This document shows positions 15,659 through 24,606 of a stretch of DNA of 64,000 nucleotides, one piece after another. The stretch comes from Novosphingobium sp. CF614. GTDB lineage: Bacteria; Pseudomonadota; Alphaproteobacteria; Sphingomonadales; Sphingomonadaceae. A program made the translations under genes and the position numbers. The notes beneath the pieces were generated by a model. The model was not told the DNA's origin and ran no database searches. It saw only the letters and a list, made by a program, of their open reading frames with translations. The number at the start of each line of letters is the position of its first letter. Positions within the stretch are counted from its first letter, which is position 1. The DNA is taken from contig NZ_FOOR01000003.1 in NCBI RefSeq assembly GCF_900113255.1, positions 186,001-250,000 of the forward strand, given 5' to 3'.

Positions 15659-18409
15659 ATGGCGCTAACGCTACCCGGCATGAGCGGCTCTTCGCAAACC
15701 TCTGGGCAAACCTCTGGGCAAACCTCTGGGCAAACCTCTGGGCAAACCTCTGGGCAAACCTCTGGGCAAACCTCTGGGCAAACCTCCGGACAAACAACCT
15801 CCGGGCCGGCCTCCGGCGCCACTCCGATGATGGCCCAGTACCTCGCGCTGCGTGAGGAAGCCGGGGACTGCCTGCTGTTCTATCGCATGGGTGACTTCTT
15901 CGAACTGTTCTTCGACGATGCGCGGAAAGCGGCGGCGATCCTCGACATCGCGCTCACCACGCGCGGCGAGCACCTGGGCCAGCCGATTCCGATGTGCGGG
16001 GTTCCCGCGCATTCCGCCGAAGGCTACCTGGCCCGCCTCATCAAGGCCGGCTGCCGCGTGGCGATTGCCGATCAGGTCGAAACCCCGGCCGAAGCGAAGC
16101 GGCGCGCCGGGTCCAAGGCGCTGGTGGCGCGCGATATCGTGCGCTTCGTCACGGCGGGCACGCTGACCGAGGAAGCGCTGCTGGAACCGCGCCGGGCCAA
16201 CGTGCTGGCAGCGGCATGCGACTTGCGCGGAACCATCGGCATCGCCGCCTGCGACATCTCGACCGGCCGCATGGAGCTGGAGGAATGCCCGCCCGAGCAC
16301 CTGGCCGCCGCCTTGGCCCGCCTGGGCGCGAGCGAGCTGGTGGTGCCGGACGGCTGGGAGGCCGCACCCGCCTACGCCATTGCCCGCGCCGCGCGCGAGT
16401 TCTCGTCGGAGGGCGGCGAGGCGCGGCTCAAGCTGGTCCACGGCGTCGCCACGCTCGATGGCTTCGGTATGTTCACGCGGCCGATGCTGGCGGCGGCGGG
16501 CGGATTGATCGCCTACCTCGATCATGTCGGGCGCGGGAGCCTGCCGCTGCTGCTGCCCCCCGAAGCGCGCTCGGGCGAAGCCAGCCTGGCGATGGACGAG
16601 GCGACGCGGGCGAGCCTGGAAATTCTCGAAGCGGCGCGGGGCGGGCGCAAGGGCAGCCTGATCGACGCCATCGACCGCTGCGTCACCGGCGCCGGCGCGC
16701 GCCAGCTGGCCGAGGACCTTGCCGCGCCGCTGACCGATCGCGCCGCCATCGCCGCGCGGCTCGAACTGGTCGAATGGCTGCACGACGACGCCTTGCTGCG
16801 CGAGGATCTGCGCGCCGCGCTGCGCGCGCTGCCGGACCTGGGCCGGGCGCTCGGCCGCGTGGTGGCGGGCCGGGGCTCCCCCCGCGATCTCGGCCAGCTG
16901 CGCGACGGCCTTTCCGGCGCGCGCACGGTCGGCGACAGGCTGGCGCGGCGCGGCGACCTGCCGCTCCTGCTGGCAGCGCTGCTTCCGCATCTGGGCGGCC
17001 ACGGCGCGCTGGTCGATCACTTCGATCGCGCGCTGGTGCCCTCGCCGCCGACCGAGCGCGGACAGGGCGGCTACATCGCCCCGGGCTACGACGCCGCGCT
17101 CGACGTGCTGCGCGAGACGTCCGGCAACGCCCGCCGCGCCATCGCCGCGCTGGAAGCGAAGTACCGCGAGCAGACCGGCACGCCTTCGCTCAAGATCAAG
17201 CACAACAATGTGCTCGGCTACTTCATCGAAGTGCCCCAACGCCATGCCGACAAGTTGCTGGAGCCGGACAGCGGCTTCTCGCACCGCCAGACCATGGCCG
17301 GGGCCATGCGCTTCAACGCGCTCGCGCTGCACGAGGAGGCCAGCCGCATCACCGAGGCCGGCGCCCACGCGCTCGCCGCCGAGGAAGCACATTTCGAGGA
17401 ACTGGTCGCACAGGCGGTCGCCGCCCGCCACGCCATCGCCCGCACCGCCGCCGCGCTTGCCCGCATCGACGTTGCCGCCGGGCAGGCCGAACGCGCGGCC
17501 GAAGGCGGCTGGGTCCGGCCCGCGGTGGTGGACGGCCTCTCGCTGGAGATCGAAGGCGGGCGGCATCCGGTGGTCGAAGCCGCGCTCAAGGCGCAGGGAG
17601 AGCGCTTCGTCGCCAACGACTGCCGCCTCGCCAGCCATGACCGGCTGTGGCTGATCGGCGGCCCCAACATGGGCGGCAAGTCCACTTTCCTGCGCCAGAA
17701 CGCCCTGATCGTGCTGCTTGCCCAGGCAGGCGGCTTCGTGCCCGCCAAGGCGGCGCGGATCGGCATGGTGGACCGCCTGTTCAGCCGCGTGGGCGCCTCC
17801 GACAACCTTGCGCGCGGACGTTCAACCTTCATGGTCGAAATGGTCGAGACCGCCGCGATCCTGGCGCAGGCGACCGACCGCAGCTTCGTCATCCTCGACG
17901 AAGTGGGCCGGGGAACCTCGACCTACGACGGCCTGGCGCTGGCCTGGGCGGTGGCCGAGGCGGTCCATGAGACGAATCGCTGCCGCTGCCTCTTCGCCAC
18001 CCACTACCACGAACTCGCGCGGCTGGCGGAAACCTGCGAGGCACTGTCGCTCCACCATGTCCGCGCGCGCGAATGGAAGGGCGACCTCGTACTCCTCCAC
18101 GAACTGGCCGATGGCCCCGCCGACCGCAGCTATGGCCTTGCCGTGGCGCGGCTCGCCGGGGTGCCGCCCAAGGTCATCAGCCGCGCCAAGTCGGTGCTGG
18201 AAAAGCTGGAAAAAGGCCGGGCCGAAACCGGCGGCCTGGCGGCCGGCCTGGGCGACCTGCCGCTGTTCGCCGCCGCCCAGGAACAGCGCGAGACGCAGTG
18301 CGACAGCCTGCGCGACAAGCTGCGCGAGATGGACGTGGACGCGCTCTCCCCGCGCGATGCACTCGAAGTCCTATACGATCTCAAGCGCGAGGCGGGCATC
18401 GAACCTTAA
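15659..18409 (+). CDS. mutS: DNA mismatch repair protein MutS
   Basis: A 916-residue mismatch-recognition ATPase that acts with MutL. The mismatch-binding motif is in FYRMGDFFELFFDDA (Phe-x-Glu), the Walker A is GGPNMGGKSTFLRQ, and the Walker B with signature follows at VILDEVGRGTSTYDGLALAWA; FATHYHEL is the H motif. The conserved fold starts at MMAQYLALREEAG, reached by ATGs at 15827 and 15830, but many MutS proteins have an N-terminal extension and the frame opens at the ATG at 15659. That extension holds eight copies of QTSG encoded by a 12-bp tandem repeat, which is unusual. If translation starts at 15827 the repeat lies in the 5' leader instead. Divergent from maeB. Confidence 0.97.
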   Translation: MALTLPGMSGSSQTSGQTSGQTSGQTSGQTSGQTSGQTSGQTSGQTTSGPASGATPMMAQYLALREEAGDCLLFYRMGDFFELFFDDARKAAAILDIALTTRGEHLGQPIPMCGVPAHSAEGYLARLIKAGCRVAIADQVETPAEAKRRAGSKALVARDIVRFVTAGTLTEEALLEPRRANVLAAACDLRGTIGIAACDISTGRMELEECPPEHLAAALARLGASELVVPDGWEAAPAYAIARAAREFSSEGGEARLKLVHGVATLDGFGMFTRPMLAAAGGLIAYLDHVGRGSLPLLLPPEARSGEASLAMDEATRASLEILEAARGGRKGSLIDAIDRCVTGAGARQLAEDLAAPLTDRAAIAARLELVEWLHDDALLREDLRAALRALPDLGRALGRVVAGRGSPRDLGQLRDGLSGARTVGDRLARRGDLPLLLAALLPHLGGHGALVDHFDRALVPSPPTERGQGGYIAPGYDAALDVLRETSGNARRAIAALEAKYREQTGTPSLKIKHNNVLGYFIEVPQRHADKLLEPDSGFSHRQTMAGAMRFNALALHEEASRITEAGAHALAAEEAHFEELVAQAVAARHAIARTAAALARIDVAAGQAERAAEGGWVRPAVVDGLSLEIEGGRHPVVEAALKAQGERFVANDCRLASHDRLWLIGGPNMGGKSTFLRQNALIVLLAQAGGFVPAKAARIGMVDRLFSRVGASDNLARGRSTFMVEMVETAAILAQATDRSFVILDEVGRGTSTYDGLALAWAVAEAVHETNRCRCLFATHYHELARLAETCEALSLHHVRAREWKGDLVLLHELADGPADRSYGLAVARLAGVPPKVISRAKSVLEKLEKGRAETGGLAAGLGDLPLFAAAQEQRETQCDSLRDKLREMDVDALSPRDALEVLYDLKREAGIEP
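15695..15790 (+). repeat. 12-bp tandem repeat (7 perfect copies plus 1 degenerate) at the 5' end of mutS
   Basis: The unit CAAACCTCTGGG is repeated without change seven times (15695-15778), followed by CAAACCTCCGGA at 15779-15790. It encodes Gln-Thr-Ser-Gly in the mutS frame. Because the unit is a multiple of three, changes in copy number would keep the frame. Perfect identity of seven copies implies recent expansion. Confidence 0.95.
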
Positions 18410-18435
18410 CCTTGCCGCGCTATCCTGGCGCAGCG

Positions 18436-18624
18436 ATGTTCGGACCCAGGATAACCACCGTCTTCAAAAGCCGCTGGAACGCTCTGTTCTGGGCAGCCGG
18501 CGTTCTCACGACCGCCTATTGCACGGTTCCAGCCGCGGAAGACGTGGCGAAGCAGGAAAGCGCCCAGGTCGCCGCCGCCAAAAGCGAGCACAAGAACCCC
18601 TGGTCGAAGGATTCGGCGAACTAG
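18436..18624 (+). CDS. Small single-pass membrane protein of unknown function
   Basis: A 62-residue protein starting at the ATG at 18436, 26 bases after mutS. It begins MFGPRITTVFKSRWNALFWA, continues into a hydrophobic stretch ending in VLTTAYCTVP (about residues 16-33), and ends with a charged, Lys/Glu/Ala-rich tail (EDVAKQESAQVAAAKSEHK). Positive residues precede the helix, so the tail is probably periplasmic. I do not recognise a named family. Small proteins of this pattern occur in other sphingomonads, but this is from memory of the pattern and not checked. Codon use is like its neighbours. Confidence 0.65.
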   Translation: MFGPRITTVFKSRWNALFWAAGVLTTAYCTVPAAEDVAKQESAQVAAAKSEHKNPWSKDSAN

Positions 18625-18788
18625 CGCTGCAAATGCCGGTTGAGATTGAAACGGGCCGTCCAAGGGCGGTGGAACGTCACGCCTCTCCGGCACACGCCAT
18701 AAGTACATGCCATGCCGCCGCCCAAAACCTGAAAGCAGCGTCGCCCGCTTTATTTCACGGTTAACATTGGCGTGATACGCACCCGGCG

Positions 18789-19928
18789 ATGACCCAACGT
18801 TCCCGTATCCTCGTGATCTTCGGCACTCGTCCCGAGGCGATCAAACTCTTTCCCGTGATCCACGCGCTCAAGGCCGATCCGCGGTTCGAATGCGTCGTCT
18901 GCGTTTCGGCGCAACATCGCCAGATGCTCGACCAGGTGCTCGAGATCGCCGGGATCGTGCCCGACCATGACCTTGACGTGATGCGGCCCGACCAGACGCT
19001 CGACGCGCTCACCGCCAGCCTGCTCACCGGCCTGGGCAAAGTGATGGACCTGGTACAGCCCGATCGCGTGATCGTGCAGGGCGATACGGCGACGGCCATG
19101 TCCGGCGCGCTGGCCGCCTATTACCGCAAGGTGCCGGTGGATCATGTCGAGGCGGGCCTGCGATCCTACAATATCTACCATCCCTGGCCCGAGGAGGTGA
19201 ACCGCAAGATCATCGGCGCCATGGCCAGCCTGCACTTCGCGCCGACCACGACTTCGGCGGCCGCGCTTGTCAACGAGAATGTCGATCCCGCGCGCGTCCA
19301 CGTCACCGGCAACACGGTGATCGACGCGCTGCGCTGGGTGAGCGCCCGGATCGCGGCCGAGCCCGGGCTGGCCGCCGGTCTCGCCGGGCTTGAGGCCAGG
19401 TTCGCCGGCAAGCGCATCATCGGCGTCACCAGCCATCGCCGCGAGAACTTCGGCGAGGGCATGGAGCAGATCGCGACCGCCATCCGCCGGATCGCCGAAC
19501 GCCCCGATACCGCCGTGATCTTCCCCGTCCACCTCAACCCCAACGTGCGGCGGGTGATGAACGAGCGTCTTTCCGGGCTGGACAACGTCGCCCTGATCGA
19601 GCCGCTCGATTATCCGCACTTCGCGCGCCTGCTGAATATCGCCGAGATCATGCTGACCGACAGCGGCGGCGTGCAGGAGGAAGCCCCCGCGCTCGGCAAG
19701 CCGGTGCTGGTCATGCGCGAGACCACCGAGCGCCCGGAAGGGGTCGAGGCCGGCACCGCCCGGCTGGTCGGCACTTCGGCCGCCGCGATCGTTACCGAAA
19801 TATCAACCTTGCTCGACGATACCTCGGCCTACGAGGCCATGGCGCGCGCGCATAACCCCTTCGGGGATGGGCAATCTTCGCGCCGAATCGTGGAGCTGCT
19901 TGCGCATGAAATCAGAGAACAAGCCTAG
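18789..19928 (+). CDS. wecB: UDP-N-acetylglucosamine 2-epimerase (non-hydrolysing)
   Basis: A 379-residue epimerase that interconverts UDP-GlcNAc and UDP-ManNAc in the cytoplasm. The N-terminal IFGTRPEAIKLFPVIHAL is a signature, with QGDTATAMSGALAAYY, HVEAGLRSYNIY, TSHRRENFGEGM and TDSGGVQEEAPALGKPVLVM, which hold the conserved acids and histidine of the active site. Length is normal. The next gene overlaps its end by 23 bases and encodes the matching 6-dehydrogenase, so the pair makes UDP-ManNAc uronic acid for a surface polysaccharide. No polymer assembly genes are nearby. A GGTTAAC element lies about 25 bases upstream of the start. Confidence 0.96.
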   Translation: MTQRSRILVIFGTRPEAIKLFPVIHALKADPRFECVVCVSAQHRQMLDQVLEIAGIVPDHDLDVMRPDQTLDALTASLLTGLGKVMDLVQPDRVIVQGDTATAMSGALAAYYRKVPVDHVEAGLRSYNIYHPWPEEVNRKIIGAMASLHFAPTTTSAAALVNENVDPARVHVTGNTVIDALRWVSARIAAEPGLAAGLAGLEARFAGKRIIGVTSHRRENFGEGMEQIATAIRRIAERPDTAVIFPVHLNPNVRRVMNERLSGLDNVALIEPLDYPHFARLLNIAEIMLTDSGGVQEEAPALGKPVLVMRETTERPEGVEAGTARLVGTSAAAIVTEISTLLDDTSAYEAMARAHNPFGDGQSSRRIVELLAHEIREQA

Positions 19929-21207
19929 CGTTTGTGTTGTCGGCCTAGGCTATATCGGACTTCCGACCGCCGCCGTGATCGCCCGCGCCGGGTGCAAGGT
20001 GCTGGGCCTCGACGTTTCGCAAAGGGTGGTCGACACCATCAATCGCGGCGAGATCCATATCGAGGAAGTCGATCTCGAGGGCCTTGTCCAGGGCGTCGTC
20101 TCGCGCGGGCTGCTTTCGGCCGCCATCGAAGTCGCACCCGCCGACGTCTTCGTGATCGCCGTGCCCACGCCTTTCGACAAGGACCATGCGCCGGACATTT
20201 CCTATGTCCTGGCCGCCGGCCGCACGATCGCCCCGGTGCTGAAGGCGGGCGACGTGGTGATCCTCGAATCGACCTCGCCGGTCGGCACTACCGAACAGCT
20301 TCGCGACATGATCGCCGAAATGCGTCCCGACCTCAAAGTGCCCGGCCTTGTCGGCGAAACCCCGGACATCTCGATCGCCTATTGCCCCGAACGTGTGCTT
20401 CCGGGCCGCATCCTGGAAGAGCTGACCAACAACGACCGCTCGATCGGCGGCATCACCCCGCGCTGCGCGAGGAAGGCGCTGGCTTTCTACAAGCGCTTCG
20501 TGCGCGGCGAGTGCGTCACCACCGATGCACGCTCGGCCGAGATGACCAAGCTGGTCGAGAACGCTTATCGCGACGTCAACATCGCCTTCGCCAACGAGCT
20601 TTCGATCGTCTCGGACCGCATGGGGCTCGACGTGTGGGAAGTGATCCGTCTCGCCAACCGCCACCCGCGCGTGAACATCCTCTCACCCGGCCCCGGCGTG
20701 GGCGGCCACTGCATCGCCGTCGACCCCTGGTTCATCGTCCACGGCGCGCCGAAGGAAACGCCGCTGATCCGCACCGCGCGCGGCGTCAACGACGGCAAGA
20801 TGCATCATGTGATCGCCAAGGCCGAAGCGCTGGTAGAAGCCCATCCGGACGCGAAAGTCGCCTGCCTGGGCCTGGCCTTCAAGGCCAATATCGACGATTT
20901 CCGCGAAAGCCCGGCCCGCTTCGTCACCAGCCGCCTCGCCCGCAAGTTCGGCCGCCGCATCCACGTCGTGGAACCTTACGCGGCCGAGCTGCCGATCGAA
21001 TTCACCGATACCGGGGCGGTCCAGATCGACATCGACGATGCCCTGGAAACCTGCGACATCCTGATCGTCCTGGTGGATCACGACGTGTTCCGCGTGGTGC
21101 CGCTGGCCGAGCGCGCGGACAAGCTGGTCTACGACACGCGCGGCATCTGGCCCGACCAGCCGCGAGCCGTGCGCGAGGAGGATGCGCGGCTTAAACTAGT
21201 GGGGTGA
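19906..21207 (+). CDS. wecC: UDP-N-acetyl-D-mannosamine 6-dehydrogenase
   Basis: About 433 residues from the ATG at 19906 (GGAG eight to nine bases upstream); an in-frame ATG at 19867 lies within wecB. It performs the two-step NAD-dependent oxidation of UDP-ManNAc to UDP-ManNAcA. The NAD motif is VGLGYIGLPTAAVIA. The dimer helix carries KLVENAYRDVNIAFANEL, the catalytic Cys sits in GPGVGGHCIAVDPWF, and LGLAFKANIDDFRESPA marks the C-terminal UDP-binding domain. The pattern NPDD-like acidic stretches and HCIAVDPWF favour WecC over UDP-glucose 6-dehydrogenase. It overlaps wecB, indicating a two-gene operon. Confidence 0.95.
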   Translation: MKSENKPSVCVVGLGYIGLPTAAVIARAGCKVLGLDVSQRVVDTINRGEIHIEEVDLEGLVQGVVSRGLLSAAIEVAPADVFVIAVPTPFDKDHAPDISYVLAAGRTIAPVLKAGDVVILESTSPVGTTEQLRDMIAEMRPDLKVPGLVGETPDISIAYCPERVLPGRILEELTNNDRSIGGITPRCARKALAFYKRFVRGECVTTDARSAEMTKLVENAYRDVNIAFANELSIVSDRMGLDVWEVIRLANRHPRVNILSPGPGVGGHCIAVDPWFIVHGAPKETPLIRTARGVNDGKMHHVIAKAEALVEAHPDAKVACLGLAFKANIDDFRESPARFVTSRLARKFGRRIHVVEPYAAELPIEFTDTGAVQIDIDDALETCDILIVLVDHDVFRVVPLAERADKLVYDTRGIWPDQPRAVREEDARLKLVG

Positions 21208-21276
21208 AATCCGAATGCAGGACCGACGCGCAAGCCCGCTGGAAATGCCCCGCATGCCCTGCTAGTTCACCGGCTC

Positions 21277-21489
21277 ATGATGAACCCGCCCGAAATCGTC
21301 CACACCGATTCCCACCGCGTCTCTTGCGACGGGGCCGCCGACATCCGCGCCCGCGGAAACTACCAGCCCGCCGCGCTTGGCCATCCGCGCGTCTGGCTGG
21401 AGATCGACGAGAAGGGCTACGTCGAATGCGGCTATTGCGACCGCCGCTTCGTGCTCAGGGGCGGCCCGGCGGACCAGCAGGCAGCCTGA
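21277..21489 (+). CDS. Zinc-finger domain-containing small protein (zf-CHCC, NDUFS6-like)
   Basis: A 70-residue protein with the Cys-His-Cys-Cys zinc pattern: Cys in RVSCDGA, His in [11 protein letters not shown], and Cys-x-x-Cys in [12 protein letters not shown]. This is the zf-CHCC domain, related to the mitochondrial complex I subunit NDUFS6. In alphaproteobacteria it is a stand-alone protein that may be an accessory subunit of complex I; that role is known in Paracoccus and inferred here. Two ATGs at 21277 and 21280 are equally possible. It lies 69 bases after wecC and 108 before tldD. Confidence 0.88.
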   Translation: MMNPPEIVHTDSHRVSCDGAADIRARGNYQPAALGHPRVWLEIDEKGYVECGYCDRRFVLRGGPADQQAA

Positions 21490-21597
21490 CCTTCGCTTGA
21501 CCACCCATCGCTTCACCACCCATCTCCCGGGCTCACCCCGGGACGACGGTGATTCAACGGCATTTCAATTCGCGCGGCCGCCTCTATATTCGCAGGC

Positions 21598-23016
21598 ATG
21601 ACCATGACCGATCCCCGCTCGCTCCTCTATCGCCAGCTCACGCCGGAGGACGCGCGGGCGCTTGCCGCCGAGACACTGGGGGCCTGCGACGATGGCGAAC
21701 TCTATCTGCAGTTCATGGCGAGCGAGGCTTTCGGCTTCGACGACGGCCGGCTCAAGACCGCCGATTATTCGCGCGACGCCGGCTTCGGCCTGCGCGGCGT
21801 CTCGGGCGAGATGACCGGCTTTGCCCATGCCAACGAGATTTCCGCCGCCGCCATCCGCCGGGCCGGCGAGACGCTGCGGCTGCTCGACCCCGCGACCGGC
21901 GCGCGCGCCGCGCCGCCGCCCGGCAACAACCGCCACCTCTATACCGATGCCTCCCCGCTCGATCTCGTCGGCTTTTCCGAGAAGGTCCGCCTGCTGGAAG
22001 CGATCGACGCCGCCGCCCGCGCCCGCGACCCGCGCGTCGCGCAAGTCAGCGCCAGCCTTTCGGGAAGCTGGTCGGTCGTGGAGATCGTGCGCGCCGACGG
22101 CTTCGTCGCCACCGACGTGCGCCCGCTGGTGCGCCTCAGCCTCTCGATCGTGGCCGAGAGCAACGGCCGGCGCGAGACCGGGTCATACGGCGTCGGCGGG
22201 CGCTGGCTCTATGACGACCTGTTCAAGCCCGAAACCTGGAACCACGCGATCGACACCGCGTTGGGCCAGGCCCTCGTCAACCTCGAAAGCGTGGATGCGC
22301 CGGCCGGCGAAATGCCGGTGCTGCTCGCGCCCGGCTGGCCCGGCGTGATCCTGCACGAGGCGATCGGCCACGGGCTGGAAGGCGATTTCAACCGCAAGGG
22401 CACTTCCGCCTTCGCCGGCCGCATCGGCGACCGCGTGGGGGCACCGGGCGTCACCATCGTCGACGACGGTTCGATCGAGGCGCGCCGCGGCTCGCTTTCG
22501 ATCGACGACGAAGGCACGCCGACGCAGGAGACGGTGCTGATCGAGGACGGCATTCTCAAGGGTTACATGCAGGATCGCCTCAATGCCCGCCTGATGGGCG
22601 TGGAGCCCACCGGCAACGGCCGGCGCGAAAGCTACGCCCACGCGCCCATGCCGCGCATGACCAACACCTTCATGAAAGCCGGCAACGACGATCCCGCCGA
22701 GCTGCTTTCGCGCATCGGCAACGGCATCTACGCCAAGAACTTCGGCGGCGGCCAGGTGGACATCGTCTCGGGCAAGTTCGTGTTCTCCTGCACGGAGGCC
22801 TACAAGGTGGAGAACGGCAAGCTCGGCGCGCCGATCAAGGGTGCGACGCTGATCGGAGACGGCCCCTCGGTGCTGACCCGGGTCAAGGGTATCGGCAACG
22901 ATCTGGAGCTCGACCGCGGCGTGGGCGTATGCGGCAAGGGCGGGCAGAGCGTGCCCGCCGGGGTCGGTCAGCCCACGCTGCTGATCGAAGGATTGACCGT
23001 GGGCGGGACGGCCTGA
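21598..23016 (+). CDS. tldD: Metalloprotease TldD
   Basis: A 472-residue TldD subunit of the TldD-TldE zinc protease, a cytosolic enzyme that degrades or trims unfolded peptides and matures some RiPPs. The metal site HEAIGHGLEGD (HExxxH) is intact, and the C-terminal CGKGGQSVPAGVGQPTLLIEGLTVGGTA supplies the third ligand region (in parts). Active sites of this type identify the catalytic TldD rather than TldE, which lacks HExxxH. TldE is not in the window. The gene stands alone, with the zinc-finger gene before it and a small exported protein after it. Confidence 0.96.
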   Translation: MTMTDPRSLLYRQLTPEDARALAAETLGACDDGELYLQFMASEAFGFDDGRLKTADYSRDAGFGLRGVSGEMTGFAHANEISAAAIRRAGETLRLLDPATGARAAPPPGNNRHLYTDASPLDLVGFSEKVRLLEAIDAAARARDPRVAQVSASLSGSWSVVEIVRADGFVATDVRPLVRLSLSIVAESNGRRETGSYGVGGRWLYDDLFKPETWNHAIDTALGQALVNLESVDAPAGEMPVLLAPGWPGVILHEAIGHGLEGDFNRKGTSAFAGRIGDRVGAPGVTIVDDGSIEARRGSLSIDDEGTPTQETVLIEDGILKGYMQDRLNARLMGVEPTGNGRRESYAHAPMPRMTNTFMKAGNDDPAELLSRIGNGIYAKNFGGGQVDIVSGKFVFSCTEAYKVENGKLGAPIKGATLIGDGPSVLTRVKGIGNDLELDRGVGVCGKGGQSVPAGVGQPTLLIEGLTVGGTA

Positions 23017-23092
23017 CTCCGGTCAGCTTCGGTTCAGCCAGTCCGTGCGACGCATGCGCCCGGATGAGGAAGACCCGGAGAAGGAGTTAGGC

Positions 23093-23497
23093 ATGAACAG
23101 GATCATCGCAGGCATCGCAGTCACGGCGGCTCTTCTTGCGGTGGCCCCGCTCCAGGCCGCACCGAAGCTGACGGGCGAGGAACAGCTCGCCAAGATGCTG
23201 GAGGGCCGCGAAGCGGGCAAGCCGGTGAATTGCATCCCGCTCTCGCAGGCCAGCGACACGACCGTGATCGACAAGACCGCGATCGTCTATCGCGTCGGCA
23301 CGACGCTCTATGTCAACCGCCCCACCAACGCCGACATGCTGGACAACGACGACATCCTCGTGACCCGGCTCTACGGTTCGCAGCTGTGCAGCGTCGACAC
23401 CGTGCAACTGCACGACCGCTCCGGCAGCCACATGTGGAGCGGTTTCGTCGGCCTCAAGGAATTCGTTCCGTACAAGAAGGTGGCGCCCGCCCCCTGA
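23093..23497 (+). CDS. Small exported protein of unknown function
   Basis: A 134-residue secreted protein. The start at 23093 has AAGGAG six bases upstream; an upstream in-frame ATG is less likely. The signal peptide is residues 1-22 (cleavage after LQA before APKLTG). The mature part has two Cys residues (VNCIPL and SQLCSVD) that could form a disulfide, and a beta-rich pattern with AIVYRVGTTLYVNRP and DDILVTRLYGS. I recognise no named family. A strong terminator 23 bases after the stop makes it a single-gene unit or the end of a tldD transcript. Confidence 0.72.
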   Translation: MNRIIAGIAVTAALLAVAPLQAAPKLTGEEQLAKMLEGREAGKPVNCIPLSQASDTTVIDKTAIVYRVGTTLYVNRPTNADMLDNDDILVTRLYGSQLCSVDTVQLHDRSGSHMWSGFVGLKEFVPYKKVAPAP

Positions 23498-23520
23498 AGA
23501 TATTCCGCCGTGTCCCCTGA

Positions 23521-23562
23521 GGAGGCGACCGAGAGGGTGCTCACGGCCGCCTCCTTTTGTTT
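23521..23562 (+). terminator. Rho-independent terminator
   Basis: GGAGGCG (23521-23527) pairs with CGCCTCC (23548-23554). Inner CCG/CGG and GAG/CTC pairs, with single mismatches, form a long hairpin, and TTTTGTTT follows. It ends the small exported-protein transcript. Confidence 0.85.
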
Positions 23563-23724
23563 GGGCGAGGGCATCGGCAAAAGGCGGAACCGGCCAGCGC
23601 ACGATTCGCCGCATAAGTTTCTCCATTCGTCGCCGACTTGGGCGAACACGCGATGTGTTCACTCGACCGCAAGCTCGTTTCGGGAGAGTGGGCGCCGAAC
23701 CAGACACACGATTCCGGATTGACC

Positions 23725-23874
23725 ATGGGACTCTTCAAGGCCGACTTCTACCGCTTCTTTGCTCTCGGCTTCGCCGGGGGCGCGCTGCTGGTGCTCGGTG
23801 TGCTCGGCCTCGACAGCCACGCCACCCTGGCCAACAATATCGTGCCGCCGGCCCACGCCGAAGCCGCGCACTGA
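23725..23874 (+). CDS. Very small single-pass membrane protein
   Basis: A 49-residue protein starting MGLFKADFYRFFALGFAGG, with a hydrophobic segment at about residues 11-31 and a short polar tail ending AHAEAAH. The frame is open further upstream, but the ATG at 23725 starts the part with a clear protein pattern. It has no recognised domain. It lies 98 bases before the Fur-family gene on the same strand, so the two may be linked in expression. Moderate confidence because of its size. Confidence 0.55.
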   Translation: MGLFKADFYRFFALGFAGGALLVLGVLGLDSHATLANNIVPPAHAEAAH

Positions 23875-23972
23875 AGCCCGGCCGGCCCGAGACTCCTCTG
23901 GGCCCAAATCTTCGACCGATCCAAAGACATCGCCCGATTGCGCCCGGTGCGGCCAGGCCCCATATTGGGATC

Positions 23973-24449
23973 ATGTCCGGCCACCATTCCCATGACGAAC
24001 ATAGCCATAGCGAGCATCGGGGCGACAACCTGGTAACGGCCGCGCGCCTGGCGCTGGTCGATGCCGGCGAGCAATGGACCGAGATGCGCGCCGATGTCTT
24101 CGCCGCGCTGGCCGAGCGGGAGCGTCCGGCCTCCGCCTACGACCTTGCCGAAAGCGTTTCGGCGCTACGCGGCAAGCGCGTTGCGCCCAACAGCGTCTAC
24201 CGCATCCTGGACCTGTTCGTGCGCACCAACCTGGCGCGCCGGGTCGAAAGCGCCAATGCCTATATCGCCAACAGCCATCCTGGCTGCCGGCACGATTGCA
24301 TCTTCCTGATCTGTGACGCTTGCGGACAGGCCGTGCACATCGACGATGATCGCCTGACCGGCGCCCTGATCGCCGCCGCGCGCGATGCCGGCTTCGCCGA
24401 CGTGCGCCCGGTGGTGGAACTGCGCGGCACTTGCGCGGGCTGCGGGTGA
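23973..24449 (+). CDS. Fur-family transcriptional regulator (Zur-like)
   Basis: A 158-residue Fur-family metalloregulator. The start at 23973 gives an N-terminus rich in His (SGHHSHDEHSHSEH), then a winged helix (AYDLAESVSALRGKRVAPNSVYRILDLFVRTNLARRV) shown by the SVYRILD recognition segment. The dimer domain has two CxxC pairs, CDACG and CAGCG, for structural zinc. The HDCIFLICD core holds family metal ligands. The overall pattern is closer to Zur than to iron-sensing Fur, but the metal is not certain. Targets are unknown; no znu genes are nearby. Confidence 0.85.
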   Translation: MSGHHSHDEHSHSEHRGDNLVTAARLALVDAGEQWTEMRADVFAALAERERPASAYDLAESVSALRGKRVAPNSVYRILDLFVRTNLARRVESANAYIANSHPGCRHDCIFLICDACGQAVHIDDDRLTGALIAAARDAGFADVRPVVELRGTCAGCG

Positions 24450-24606
24450 TTCGCCTGGGACAAAGGTCCAGGACCCAAGGAATAGGTCATTCCGGGCACG
24501 CTCAACCGACTAACGGCACGCTGATGCCGGCATGATTTGAGACCAGGTCTCTTGGCGCGAAACTCATCTTCTCCGTTCGTCGTTCCGTTCCGGCAAAGCC
24601 CAGCGC

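Noticed and set aside
15492..15797. Minus-strand frame with RFAQ repeats
   Set aside because: It is the reverse reading of the mutS 12-bp repeat and has no start signal or further homology.
24539..24551. GAGACC-a-GGTCTC palindrome between convergent genes
   Set aside because: Short, lacks a T-run and has no near neighbour that would make it a promoter operator; too weak to list as a feature.
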